Origin: Dinoroseobacter sp013215265
GTDB lineage: Bacteria > Pseudomonadota > Alphaproteobacteria > Rhodobacterales > Rhodobacteraceae
NCBI GenBank assembly: GCA_963691755.1
Contig: OY829366.1
Span: forward strand, 1,488,001-1,552,000
Length of the DNA stretch: 64,000 bases
Reading direction: 5' to 3'
The position numbers and the translations under genes are program-made. Below the pieces are notes generated by a model. That model was not told where the DNA came from. It saw only the letters and a list, made by a program, of their open reading frames with translations, and made no database searches. Positions 42,335-50,491 of the stretch are shown piece by piece (position 1 is the first letter of the stretch; each line of letters starts with the position of its first letter).

Positions 42335-43483
42335 TCAGCCTTTGGCGGTGCGGATGCTCTTGTCTTGATCGTAGAAGGGCATCTCTTCTGCAGTCGCTGA
42401 CAGCTCTGTCCCATCGGGCTGAACCACCGTCAACGCAGTGCCTGCTACGGCAACAGACGGGTCAAGACGCGCGATCGCGACAGAGTAGCCGTTAAGCTCG
42501 GAAGACAGGCCGTAGGTAATAACGCCCACGTCAGTGTCGCCTTGCTTGACACGCGCATACATTTCCATCTGGTCCATTGCATCGCCGGAGAGCTTCACGC
42601 CAAAGATTTTAAAGCGTTCTTTGCCTTTGGATGCATAGTGGTTCTCGGCACCAATGAAGCCTTCCTTGCCGGGTGAGACAGTGAAGTCGAGGCCTAGCTC
42701 CCATAGCGTGTCGCCGCAGGTCTCGTTTTCGAACGGGAAGGTCTCTGAGTTGTCGCCAGGATAGAACAGTAGATAGCTTTCGATCCGCAACATATCGAGT
42801 GTGCTAAACTGGGTTGGTCGTACATCGTCCCCACCGCTTTCCAGAACATTGTCCCAGATATGAACGGCATCTTTCGAACGACAGAAAATCTCATAACCGC
42901 GCTCGCCTGTATAGCCGGTGCGTGAGATCATAACATCACGACCATAAAGGCGCGTTTGCATGAGACCGAAATAAGCCAGATCGCGAATTGCGGGTATTTC
43001 TTTTGCAAGGATATCCACTGATCTCGGACCCTGAAGCGACATGTCATGCATATCATCGTCAAAAATCACCGCGCAGTTCTTGCCAGCCGCTACGGTTGTG
43101 AGCTGTTCCATGCCAGTTCCGGTACCATGAACAACCAACCAAGAATTAAGTGCGATGTGGTAAATTATACAGTCATCTACGAACTTACCCTCGGAGTTGA
43201 GCATCGACGCATATGTCGACCGGCCCGGTGCAATTTTTTCGACGTTGCGTGTGGTGACGCGGTCAATGACATATGCGGCATCTGCGCCTACGACATGAAC
43301 TTTCTTGAGACCGGACACGTCCATAAGGCCTGCGCTGGTCCGGATCGCTTCGTAGTCGGCCTTGGCGCGTTCGGGCGTGTGATCATAGAACCACGCGGTG
43401 CCCATGCCGTTCCAGTCTTCCAACTCACCGCCGATCTCGGCATGGCGCTGCGCCAGCGCTGATGTTCTCCACAAAATGGCCAT
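42335..43483 (-). CDS. dmmD: GcvT-like aminomethyltransferase (DmmD)
   Basis: A 382-residue glycine-cleavage T-protein homologue, predicted to trap the formaldehyde released by dimethylamine monooxygenase as 5,10-methylene-THF. GcvT features are GLMDVSGLKKVHVVGADA at about 52-69, LNSEGKFVDDCIIY, SRTGYTGERGYEIFC at about 207, and LDMLRIESYLLFY. The ATG at 43483 follows AAAGGAGG. It is the first gene of dmmDABC. Upstream lie 164 bases with the amt-operon end hairpin and an AT-rich presumed promoter. Confidence 0.85.
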   Translation of the reverse strand: MAILWRTSALAQRHAEIGGELEDWNGMGTAWFYDHTPERAKADYEAIRTSAGLMDVSGLKKVHVVGADAAYVIDRVTTRNVEKIAPGRSTYASMLNSEGKFVDDCIIYHIALNSWLVVHGTGTGMEQLTTVAAGKNCAVIFDDDMHDMSLQGPRSVDILAKEIPAIRDLAYFGLMQTRLYGRDVMISRTGYTGERGYEIFCRSKDAVHIWDNVLESGGDDVRPTQFSTLDMLRIESYLLFYPGDNSETFPFENETCGDTLWELGLDFTVSPGKEGFIGAENHYASKGKERFKIFGVKLSGDAMDQMEMYARVKQGDTDVGVITYGLSSELNGYSVAIARLDPSVAVAGTALTVVQPDGTELSATAEEMPFYDQDKSIRTAKG

Positions 43484-43600
43484 GACAGCCTCCTTTCGCG
43501 TGCTTCTAATTTAAAATTGATTGAGACCGACTCTCACTCAAAAATCAACACTGCGAATAAGAAAATATTCCTGACAGGCAATTTTCGCTGAAATCGGAAA

Positions 43601-43629
43601 GGCCGGAGCATAGCTTATATGCTCCGGCC
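43601..43629 (-). terminator. intrinsic hairpin at the end of the amtB unit
   Basis: A perfect 12-bp stem (GGCCGGAGCATA/TATGCTCCGGCC, 5-base loop) lies 19 bases past the stop of the 56-aa protein gene. A long T run flanks it on the plus-strand side, and TTTCC follows it leftward, so it can work in both directions. Confidence 0.7.
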
Positions 43630-43647
43630 CGTTTTTTAATCGGTTTA

Positions 43648-43818
43648 TTAGTCGTGGTCGCCGTAACGATCGTGTTCGCTGCGGTTGCCAAAGAAAAGCA
43701 CTGCAAGACAGACGACCGCTGCGATGGCAGTATAGACACCTGGCATGCCGCTACCCCAACCCATGAACATCGCGCCGTCTACCACGCTCCAACTTGCTTC
43801 ACTGTATGGAAAACCCAT
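43648..43818 (-). CDS. 56-residue single-helix membrane protein downstream of amtB
   Basis: A small gene missed by length filters: 56 codons from an ATG preceded by AAAGGAGAG to TAA. The N-terminal half (MGFPYSEASWSVVDGAMFMG) is followed by one clear membrane helix (VYTAIAAVVCLAVLFFG) and a charged, His/Asp-rich tail (NRSEHDRYGDHD). It begins 24 bases after the amtB stop and ends just before a strong hairpin, so it is cotranscribed with amtB. A role as an accessory to, or regulator of, the ammonium transporter is inferred from position only. The family is not recognised. Confidence 0.7.
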   Translation of the reverse strand: MGFPYSEASWSVVDGAMFMGWGSGMPGVYTAIAAVVCLAVLFFGNRSEHDRYGDHD

Positions 43819-43842
43819 GGTTCTCTCCTTTCAAATGATGGT

Positions 43843-45237
43843 TCAGCGGGAGGCCGGATTGGAAGCCGGAATACCCTCAGGATAACCTTGAGCGGGTACC
43901 TTGACGGTGTCGAGGCCAGCTCTTTCCGCGCCTTCTGGCACACGCAACATCCCCATTGCTTTCAGCAACAGCGATACAACGTAGCCAGGCACAAAGCCGA
44001 GAAGGAAGAAGACCACTGCGCCTACAATCTGGCCAATCAGGCTGATTGTAGGAACGTCACCCGCCGCGCCTTGCAGCGCTGGGAAGCCCGCCCCGAAGAT
44101 GCCTAGCATTACCACACCGTAAAGACCGATTGTGCCGTGTACTGTGACTGCACCAACCGCATCGTCGATACCGCGGCTTTCGAGGAAGTCAGCTGCAGGC
44201 TTCAGAAGCAGACCTGCCGATACGGCAATAATAAACGTCAGAGCCGGGTAGTAGATATCAAGGCCAGAAGCGACCGAGATGATCCCGGCAAGAGCACCTG
44301 ACATCATCCAGAACGGATCGCGTGTTACGACCCAAGCACCGATGATTCCGCCACCAACAGCCATTAGGATGTTGAAGCCAAGCGCCGACAGTGTGATCGG
44401 GGTGCCGTAGATGGTGGATGGCTTGTCGCCGAACCAGCTCCACGCTTCTCCGGGAACGATAACGCATGCCATGAGGAAGCCGAAGAAGCCCACGATAATC
44501 ATCATTAGGCCGACCACAGTGAAGGGCATGTTGTGTCCAGGGATGTGATTGGCAGAACCATCGGCGTTAAACTTGCCGATGCGTGGACCAAGGTTGATCA
44601 GGACACCAAGCGCGAAAAAGCCTGCAACTGCGTGCACCAGACCTGCGGCGCCAAAGTCATGCACGCCCCATTGTGTAACGAGCCAGCCATCGGCGTGCCA
44701 ACCCCAAGCGGCAGCAACGACCCAGGCAAAGGAACCGAGCACGATGGCAAGGATCACAAAGCCGACTGTCTGGATGCGCTCGATCACAGCGCCTGACATG
44801 ATCGACGCAGTGGTTGCGGCAAACATTGCAAATGCGGCCCAGAAAACACCTGAGGCCTGGTCGGCAATGTTTGGTCCCATGTATTGAGCAGACTCACCCC
44901 AACCCCATGCAATTGCGTTTGCATAGCCAGCACCGGAGATCGCGGCAGGTCCTTCGGACAGCGTGAAGCCCGTGGGGAACGCCCAGTAAACCCACCACCC
45001 AAAGAAGTAGAAGGTCGGCATGATAAATGCGAACGCGAGTAGGTTCTTAACGCCCGAGCTGAGCACGTTTTTCATGCGTGATGCGCCCATCTCATAGGCC
45101 AAAAACCCTGCGTGGATAAGAACCATCAAGGGAATCGATAAAAAGTAATAGGTTTCAGCGAACATGGTGTTCGTGACCCCACCACCTGCTTGTAGCGCTG
45201 CAACTTGTGCAGCTAATTCAGCGAGTTGCTCTTCCAT
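43843..45237 (-). CDS. amtB: ammonium/methylammonium transporter (Amt family)
   Basis: A 464-residue Amt channel with eleven predicted helices. The twin pore histidines are visible in DFGAAGLVHAVAGFFALG and TVHGTIGLYGVVML. The N-terminus has a heptad-like amphipathic stretch (MEEQLAELAAQVAALQ) before the first helix. ATG at 45237 after GGAGGAA. It sits beside dimethylamine and N-methylglutamate genes, so it may carry methylammonium as well as ammonium. It is divergent from mgsABC-gmaS and cotranscribed with a 56-residue membrane protein. Confidence 0.92.
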   Translation of the reverse strand: MEEQLAELAAQVAALQAGGGVTNTMFAETYYFLSIPLMVLIHAGFLAYEMGASRMKNVLSSGVKNLLAFAFIMPTFYFFGWWVYWAFPTGFTLSEGPAAISGAGYANAIAWGWGESAQYMGPNIADQASGVFWAAFAMFAATTASIMSGAVIERIQTVGFVILAIVLGSFAWVVAAAWGWHADGWLVTQWGVHDFGAAGLVHAVAGFFALGVLINLGPRIGKFNADGSANHIPGHNMPFTVVGLMMIIVGFFGFLMACVIVPGEAWSWFGDKPSTIYGTPITLSALGFNILMAVGGGIIGAWVVTRDPFWMMSGALAGIISVASGLDIYYPALTFIIAVSAGLLLKPAADFLESRGIDDAVGAVTVHGTIGLYGVVMLGIFGAGFPALQGAAGDVPTISLIGQIVGAVVFFLLGFVPGYVVSLLLKAMGMLRVPEGAERAGLDTVKVPAQGYPEGIPASNPASR

Positions 45238-45466
45238 TTATTCCTCCGGGTCTAGAGTTTGGATTCAATAGTAAAGTCAGTATCCCGTAGTGCACCAAGG
45301 CGCTTACAGGTGTGAAACAAACACGTTTTTATCAAATCAACTAATGTTTTTTTGCCCTAGATGAAAAAAAGTTTCCTGATGGTTGATTGGCTGGGAGAGT
45401 TGGTGTTAGCTTCTGAGTCGGTGCCACAGGCGCCAAATCAAGCAAACCTATCTGGAGACGACGCGT
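45238..45466. promoter_or_regulatory. divergent promoter region amtB / mgsA
   Basis: A 229-base gap carrying both promoters. TGCACC at 45291-45296 and GGTGTG at 45309-45314 form a loosely spaced inverted pair resembling NtrC half-sites, but the spacing is wider than the consensus, so nitrogen control is only a suggestion. An out-of-frame open stretch here (45361-45558) is not considered a gene. Confidence 0.35.
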
Positions 45467-46396
45467 ATGTGCGGCATTGTCGGATTATTCTTGAAGAACC
45501 CTTCTCTGGAGGCGCAGTTGGGCGCTTTGCTAACGGATATGCTTATCACCATGACTGACCGCGGACCTGACAGTGCGGGCATCGCGATTTATGGCGATGA
45601 GCGCGACGGACGCGCGAAATTGACCGTTCAGTCTGATACTCCAGACGTCGATTTCGCGACGCTTGGCGCCACGCTGGGTACCGTTATTGGGGCCAGTGTA
45701 GATATCTCGGTCAAAGACACTCACGCGGTGCTCTCGGTTCCGAGCAAGCAACTCGCCGCTGTGCGCGAAGAACTCTCTGAGAAATATCCGACCATCCGCA
45801 TTATGAGTCGGGGCGAGTGCCTCGAGATTTATAAAGAAGTCGGCCTTCCTAAGGATGTCGCAGCTAGGTTTGAGCTAAGTGCAATGACCGGTAGTCACGG
45901 AATTGGCCATACGCGAATGGCGACGGAAAGCGCCGTGACGACGATGGGAGCGCACCCCTTCAACACGGGTCTTGACCAGTGCCTCGTTCATAATGGCTCG
46001 CTGTCCAACCATAACTCGCTGCGCCGTAAACTGCGTCGCGAAGGTATTCATATCGAAACTGAAAACGATACAGAAGTTGGCGCTGCCTACCTGACTTGGC
46101 GCATGCAGCAAGGCGCGACTTTGGGCGAAGCTCTGCAGTCAAGTCTTGATGACCTTGATGGGTTCTTCACCTTTGTTGTGGGCACCAAAGATGGCTTTGG
46201 GGTCGTACGAGATCCGATTGCCTGTAAGCCCGCTGTGATGGCCGAGACAGAGGATTATGTGGCCTTCGGATCTGAATACCGCGCCTTGGTAAATCTGCCG
46301 GGCATTGAGACGGCCCGCGTGTGGGAACCTGAGCCCGCCACTGTCTATTTCTGGAGCCATAACTCGGCTCCAACGTCGATTGAGAAGGCAGCCTAA
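45467..46396 (+). CDS. mgsA: N-methylglutamate synthase subunit A (class II glutamine amidotransferase-like)
   Basis: A 309-residue protein with the N-terminal nucleophile sequence MCGIVGLFL, so Cys2 is the catalytic residue after Met removal. MTDRGPDSAGIAIYGD (28-43), HTRMATESAVTTMGAHPF and LVHNGSLSNHNSLR are the class II amidotransferase motifs also found in GltB and PurF. In the N-methylglutamate pathway this subunit releases methylamine from gamma-glutamylmethylamide. Start supported by GGAG 8 bases upstream. First gene of mgsABC-gmaS. Confidence 0.92.
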   Translation: MCGIVGLFLKNPSLEAQLGALLTDMLITMTDRGPDSAGIAIYGDERDGRAKLTVQSDTPDVDFATLGATLGTVIGASVDISVKDTHAVLSVPSKQLAAVREELSEKYPTIRIMSRGECLEIYKEVGLPKDVAARFELSAMTGSHGIGHTRMATESAVTTMGAHPFNTGLDQCLVHNGSLSNHNSLRRKLRREGIHIETENDTEVGAAYLTWRMQQGATLGEALQSSLDDLDGFFTFVVGTKDGFGVVRDPIACKPAVMAETEDYVAFGSEYRALVNLPGIETARVWEPEPATVYFWSHNSAPTSIEKAA

Positions 46397-46398
46397 CA

Positions 46399-47082
46399 AT
46401 GCAGACGTTTGATCTTGAGGCCGAGGGCCTGCGCAAACTGAACGCCCAGCTTCACGCGCAAAGCGAAGACACAAATCAGACAGTTTGGGACGTTATCAAT
46501 CCCAAAGGTTCGCATGCAATTGCCGTGGGTCTCGACGCCCCGATAGAGGTAAATGTCCGTGGTTCCACAGGCTATTACTGCGCTGGCATGAATAAGCAGG
46601 CGACCGTTCATATTCATGGCTCTGCGGGCCCTGGCACCGCCGAGAACATGATGTCTGGAAAAGTGATCGTCGAAGGCGATGCATCGCAATATGCGGGCGC
46701 TACCGGACATGGCGGTACCCTTGTCATCAAAGGCAACGCTTCCTCGCGCTGTGGGATTTCGATGAAAGGCATCGATATCATCGTTCACGGCAATATCGGG
46801 CATATGTCGGCCTTCATGGCCCAGTCCGGCAATATCGTTGTACTTGGTGATGCGGGCGATGCGCTGGGCGATAGCTGCTATGAAGCGCGCTTCTTTGTGC
46901 GGGGTTCAGTCAAATCGCTTGGTGCGGACTGCATCGAAAAAGAGATGCGTCCCGAGCATATCGCGATGCTGGAAGAGTTGCTGGCGCGAGGCGAATGCGA
47001 CGCGAAGCCTGAAGAGTTCAAGCGTTATGGCTCGGCCCGCAAGCTCTATAATTTTGACGTCGATAATGCCGGCGCATATTGA
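46399..47082 (+). CDS. mgsB: N-methylglutamate synthase subunit B (GXGXG beta-helix domain)
   Basis: A 227-residue protein formed almost entirely of the GXGXG beta-helix repeat of the glutamate synthase C-terminal domain (GSTGYYCAGMNKQATVHIHG, KVIVEGDASQYAGATGHGG, GNASSRCGISMKGIDI, GNIVVLGDAG). It starts 2 bases after mgsA with AGAAGG upstream. It is a structural scaffold linking the amidotransferase and FMN subunits. Confidence 0.92.
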   Translation: MQTFDLEAEGLRKLNAQLHAQSEDTNQTVWDVINPKGSHAIAVGLDAPIEVNVRGSTGYYCAGMNKQATVHIHGSAGPGTAENMMSGKVIVEGDASQYAGATGHGGTLVIKGNASSRCGISMKGIDIIVHGNIGHMSAFMAQSGNIVVLGDAGDALGDSCYEARFFVRGSVKSLGADCIEKEMRPEHIAMLEELLARGECDAKPEEFKRYGSARKLYNFDVDNAGAY

Positions 47083-47092
47083 GGGAAACCCG

Positions 47093-48439
47093 ATGAAAGA
47101 TTTCGACGCTCGGGGCATTCCCCATACGACACCACGCCAATCGGCGACTTTTTCGCAGGACATCAACTCCGACATTCGTCGCGCTGCAGCCACCGGGATC
47201 TATGATATCCGGGGTGGTGGGGCAAAGCGAAAGGTGCCGCATTTCGATGACCTGTTGTTTCTTGGAGCGTCAATTTCGCGCTACCCGCTCGAAGGTTATC
47301 GAGAGAAGTGCGAAACATCTGTAACGCTTGGCACGCGCTTTGCGGAAAACCCAATTGAGCTTGATATACCGATTACTATCGCAGGGATGAGCTTTGGTGC
47401 ACTTTCCGGACCGGCCAAAGAGGCATTGGGACGCGGTGCAAACGCTGCGGGCACGTCTACCACCACGGGCGACGGTGGCATGACACCGGAAGAACGCGGT
47501 CATTCTTCTAAACTTGTATACCAGTATCTTCCTTCGCGTTACGGGATGAATCCGGATGACCTGCGCAAGGCAGATGCGATCGAGATCGTTGTTGGTCAGG
47601 GTGCAAAGCCCGGCGGTGGCGGTATGTTGTTGGGTCAGAAGATCTCCGACCGTGTTGCGGAAATGCGTAACCTGCCAAAGGGTATCGACCAGCGTTCGTC
47701 TTGCCGTCACCCTGACTGGACAGGCCCTGATGATCTTGAAATCAAGATCTTAGAACTGCGCGAAATCACCAATTGGAAAGTGCCGATCTATGTCAAGGTC
47801 GCTGGTGCACGGCCTTATTTCGACACGACGCTTGCGGTGAAGGCCGGGGCCGATGTTGTGGTGCTTGACGGGATGCAGGGCGGCACGGCCGCGACGCAAG
47901 ACGTATTTATCGAGCACGTCGGTCAACCCACGCTGGCCTGTATCCGCCCTGCAGTTCAGGCGCTGCAGGATCTGGGCATGCACCGTGAGGTTCAGCTTGT
48001 GATTTCAGGTGGTATTCGCTCGGGCGCGGATGTGGCGAAGGCCATGGCGCTTGGTGCGGATGCAGTGGCCATCGGGACAGCCGCCTTGATTGCGCTTGGT
48101 GATAACGATCCGAAATGGGAAGCCGAGTACAACGAACTGGGCACCACGGCGGGCGCTTATGATGATTGGCACGAAGGGCAGGACCCTGCGGGGATCACAA
48201 CGCAGGATCCGGAGTTGATGAAGCGCTTTGACCCGGTTGAAGGGGGAAGACGTCTCAAGAATTACCTGAAAGTCATGACGCTCGAAGCGCAAACCATTGC
48301 TAGGGCTTGTGGTAAAAACCACCTGCACAACCTCGAACCCGAGGATCTATGTGCAGTTACCATGGAGGCGGCCGCCATGGCGCAGGTACCATTGGCAGGG
48401 ACAAACTGGTACCCAGGAAAACCGGGCTCCGGCTACTAA
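47093..48439 (+). CDS. mgsC: N-methylglutamate synthase subunit C (FMN-binding glutamate synthase domain)
   Basis: A 448-residue FMN domain protein of the GltB type, predicted to couple methylamine to 2-oxoglutarate to give N-methylglutamate. Features are AGMSFGALSGPAKEALGRGA (about 99-118), TTTGDGGMTPEER, GQGAKPGGGGMLLGQKI, CRHPDWTGPDDL, and the phosphate-binding ISGGIRSGADVAKAMALGAD region. The ATG at 47093 follows GAGGG. The very long frame upstream of it is a shadow over mgsB. A hairpin lies between this gene and gmaS. Confidence 0.92.
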   Translation: MKDFDARGIPHTTPRQSATFSQDINSDIRRAAATGIYDIRGGGAKRKVPHFDDLLFLGASISRYPLEGYREKCETSVTLGTRFAENPIELDIPITIAGMSFGALSGPAKEALGRGANAAGTSTTTGDGGMTPEERGHSSKLVYQYLPSRYGMNPDDLRKADAIEIVVGQGAKPGGGGMLLGQKISDRVAEMRNLPKGIDQRSSCRHPDWTGPDDLEIKILELREITNWKVPIYVKVAGARPYFDTTLAVKAGADVVVLDGMQGGTAATQDVFIEHVGQPTLACIRPAVQALQDLGMHREVQLVISGGIRSGADVAKAMALGADAVAIGTAALIALGDNDPKWEAEYNELGTTAGAYDDWHEGQDPAGITTQDPELMKRFDPVEGGRRLKNYLKVMTLEAQTIARACGKNHLHNLEPEDLCAVTMEAAAMAQVPLAGTNWYPGKPGSGY

Positions 48440-48455
48440 GAACAGACCACATAAA

Positions 48456-48480
48456 GGGCGCGGCAGAAATGCACGCGCCC
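48456..48480 (+). terminator. intercistronic hairpin mgsC-gmaS
   Basis: A 7-bp perfect GC stem (GGGCGCG/CGCGCCC) has an 11-base loop with extra GCA/TGC pairing inside. No T run follows, so this is a likely processing or attenuation element that lets gmaS be expressed at a different level. Confidence 0.5.
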
Positions 48481-48510
48481 TCGCTGATTAGATCAACAGG
48501 GAAAGAACAC

Positions 48511-49845
48511 ATGGCTACTGATCTGGCTAAATTTGCCGAAGACAACGGCGTCAAATATTTCATGATCTCTTTTACGGACCTCTTTGGCGGCCAACGCGCC
48601 AAGCTGGTTCCGGCGCGCGCCATTGCCGACATGCAGGAAGAGGGCGCGGGCTTTGCGGGCTTTGCCACATGGCTCGACTTGACCCCAGCGCATCCCGACA
48701 TGCTGGCGGTGCCAGATCCAGAAGCGGTGATCATTCTGCCCTGGAACAAGGAAATCGCCTGGGTTCCCGCAGACTGCGTCATGGAAGGCGAGCCTGTCGA
48801 GCAGGCCCCACGCAATGTTTTGCGCAAACTGATCGCCGAGGCCGCTGAAGAAGGCATGCATGTGAAGACTGGCATCGAAGCCGAGTTCTTTCTGCTGACC
48901 CCTGAAGGCGACGCGATTTCTGACCAGTTCGATACCGCGGCTAAGCCTTGCTATGACCAGCAAGCCTTCATGCGCCGTCTGGATGTGATCCGTGAGATTT
49001 CCGACCACATGCTGGAGCTCGGGTGGAACCCCTATCAGAACGACCATGAAGACGCGAACGGCCAGTGGGAGATGAACTGGGAATTCGACGATGCGCTGCG
49101 CACGGCGGACAAGCACTCGTTCTTCAAATTCATGGCCAAATGCATTGCTGAAAAGCACGGCTACCGCGCGACGTTCATGCCCAAGCCCGTCGAGGGCCTG
49201 ACCGGCAATGGGTGTCACGCCCATATCTCGGTTTGGGACGCAGCGGGAAGTGATGCCAAGACCAATGTTTTTGCCATGGAGCCAAACGATAGCAGCCAGA
49301 CCGCTGAACTGGGGTTGTCCGAAAAAGGCCGCCACTTCCTTGGTGGTATCATGAAGCACGCAAGCGCGCTCGCTGCTATCACGAACCCAACGGTAAACAG
49401 CTACAAGCGGATTAACGCACCACGCACGATGTCAGGTGCAACCTGGGCACCAAATACTGTGACCTGGACCGGTAACAATCGCACACACATGGTGCGCGTC
49501 CCGGGCCCTGGCCGGTTTGAACTGCGTCTGCCCGATGGCGCAACAAACCCATATTTGTTGCAAGCGGTTATCATCGCTGCTGGCCTCTCAGGCGTGCGCA
49601 GCGAGGCCGATCCGGGCAAACGCCACGACATTGATATGTATGCCGAAGGCCACAAGGTGCGCGGCGCGCCAAAACTGCCTTTGAACATGCTCGATGCATT
49701 ACGCGAGTTCGATAAGGACAAAGGTCTGAAGGCTGCCATGGGCGATGAGTTCTCGGCTTCCTACGTAAAGATGAAAATGCAGGAGTGGAACGACTACGTC
49801 TCGCATTTCTCCAGTTGGGAAAAAGAGAACACGCTAGACATTTAA
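48511..49845 (+). CDS. gmaS: gamma-glutamylmethylamide synthetase GmaS
   Basis: A 444-residue glutamine-synthetase-family enzyme that ligates methylamine to glutamate with ATP. Motifs are MISFTDLFGGQRAKLVPA at the N-terminus, GIEAEFFLL (metal Glu), NDHEDANGQWEMN, LTGNGCHAHIS and NRTHMVRVPGPGRFELRLPD. The GS-type C-terminal region is shorter than in GlnA, and 444 residues is the usual GmaS size. ATG after AGGGAAAG. It is placed next to mgsABC and followed by a strong terminator. Known as a marker of monomethylamine use in Roseobacter strains. Confidence 0.93.
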   Translation: MATDLAKFAEDNGVKYFMISFTDLFGGQRAKLVPARAIADMQEEGAGFAGFATWLDLTPAHPDMLAVPDPEAVIILPWNKEIAWVPADCVMEGEPVEQAPRNVLRKLIAEAAEEGMHVKTGIEAEFFLLTPEGDAISDQFDTAAKPCYDQQAFMRRLDVIREISDHMLELGWNPYQNDHEDANGQWEMNWEFDDALRTADKHSFFKFMAKCIAEKHGYRATFMPKPVEGLTGNGCHAHISVWDAAGSDAKTNVFAMEPNDSSQTAELGLSEKGRHFLGGIMKHASALAAITNPTVNSYKRINAPRTMSGATWAPNTVTWTGNNRTHMVRVPGPGRFELRLPDGATNPYLLQAVIIAAGLSGVRSEADPGKRHDIDMYAEGHKVRGAPKLPLNMLDALREFDKDKGLKAAMGDEFSASYVKMKMQEWNDYVSHFSSWEKENTLDI

Positions 49846-49871
49846 GCACCTATAAACAAACGCTAAAGAAG

Positions 49872-49902
49872 GCCCGCGTCTGAGATAGCGCGGGCTTTTT
49901 TT
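49872..49902 (+). terminator. intrinsic terminator of mgsABC-gmaS
   Basis: GCCCGCG pairs with CGCGGGC over a 10-base loop and is followed by seven T. It lies 26 bases after the gmaS stop. Confidence 0.9.
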
Positions 49903-49970
49903 CTATAAATAGTTGTTCATGTCGCCCAACTTGATCGTAGCACTTCGCACGATCGTGGTGCGGTCCTTTG

Positions 49971-50366
49971 CTAACGCAGCACCCCGCTGCGGCGTACCAT
50001 GATGGCGTAGGCAAGAAGCGCGAGCGACATCAGGACTGCCATCACCATTGAACTGACCGGACCGATCACACGAAATGTAAAGTAGCCCATGACCAGGGTG
50101 CCGATGAGGGAAAGCGCCAGAACCGGTACCGCTTGTCGTCGTCGCATCAGCAACAAAATGCACCCGACCGCGCCCCCAAAGACCGATATCGCAAAGCCGG
50201 TAGTTGCCCAGGCGGGGCGACCATTGATGAGCAATTGATAGATTTCGGGCATTTGCGCCACAGCTTCAGGTGACGTCTGAGTAATGTAATTGAGGCATCC
50301 CCCAAGCGACCAAAGCAGCCCAGTGGCGGCGATTAGCCAGTAACTGAAATGTGGTTTACGGCCCAT
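49971..50366 (-). CDS. small integral membrane protein, four helices, unrecognised
   Basis: A 131-residue protein with four hydrophobic segments (about residues 7-27, 50-75, 80-102 and 104-124) and a short basic C-terminus. The ATG at 50366 follows AGGGAGGAG. An overlapping frame at 49903-50163 is rejected. Converges on gmaS and is divergent from tmm, with 125 bases between. Similar hypothetical small membrane proteins occur widely in Rhodobacterales, but I cannot name a function. Confidence 0.75.
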   Translation of the reverse strand: MGRKPHFSYWLIAATGLLWSLGGCLNYITQTSPEAVAQMPEIYQLLINGRPAWATTGFAISVFGGAVGCILLLMRRRQAVPVLALSLIGTLVMGYFTFRVIGPVSSMVMAVLMSLALLAYAIMVRRSGVLR

Positions 50367-50491
50367 GGATGATGCTCCTCCCTCTTGTCCTTAAGCCTCG
50401 CGCGTGGGCCGGGGGCAGGTCAAGACTTTACCCAGAAGAAAAAATATTGACTGTCAGGGTGGATCGGCGCTCAACTGCACACATGTGAGTT

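Noticed and set aside
45291..45314. NtrC binding site between amtB and mgsA
   Set aside because: Half-sites TGCACC and GGTGTG are present, but the spacing is too wide for the consensus, so it is kept only as a weak remark.
45361..45558. 65-codon open frame starting before mgsA
   Set aside because: It overlaps mgsA in another frame, and its product is the mirror of mgsA codons; no RBS.
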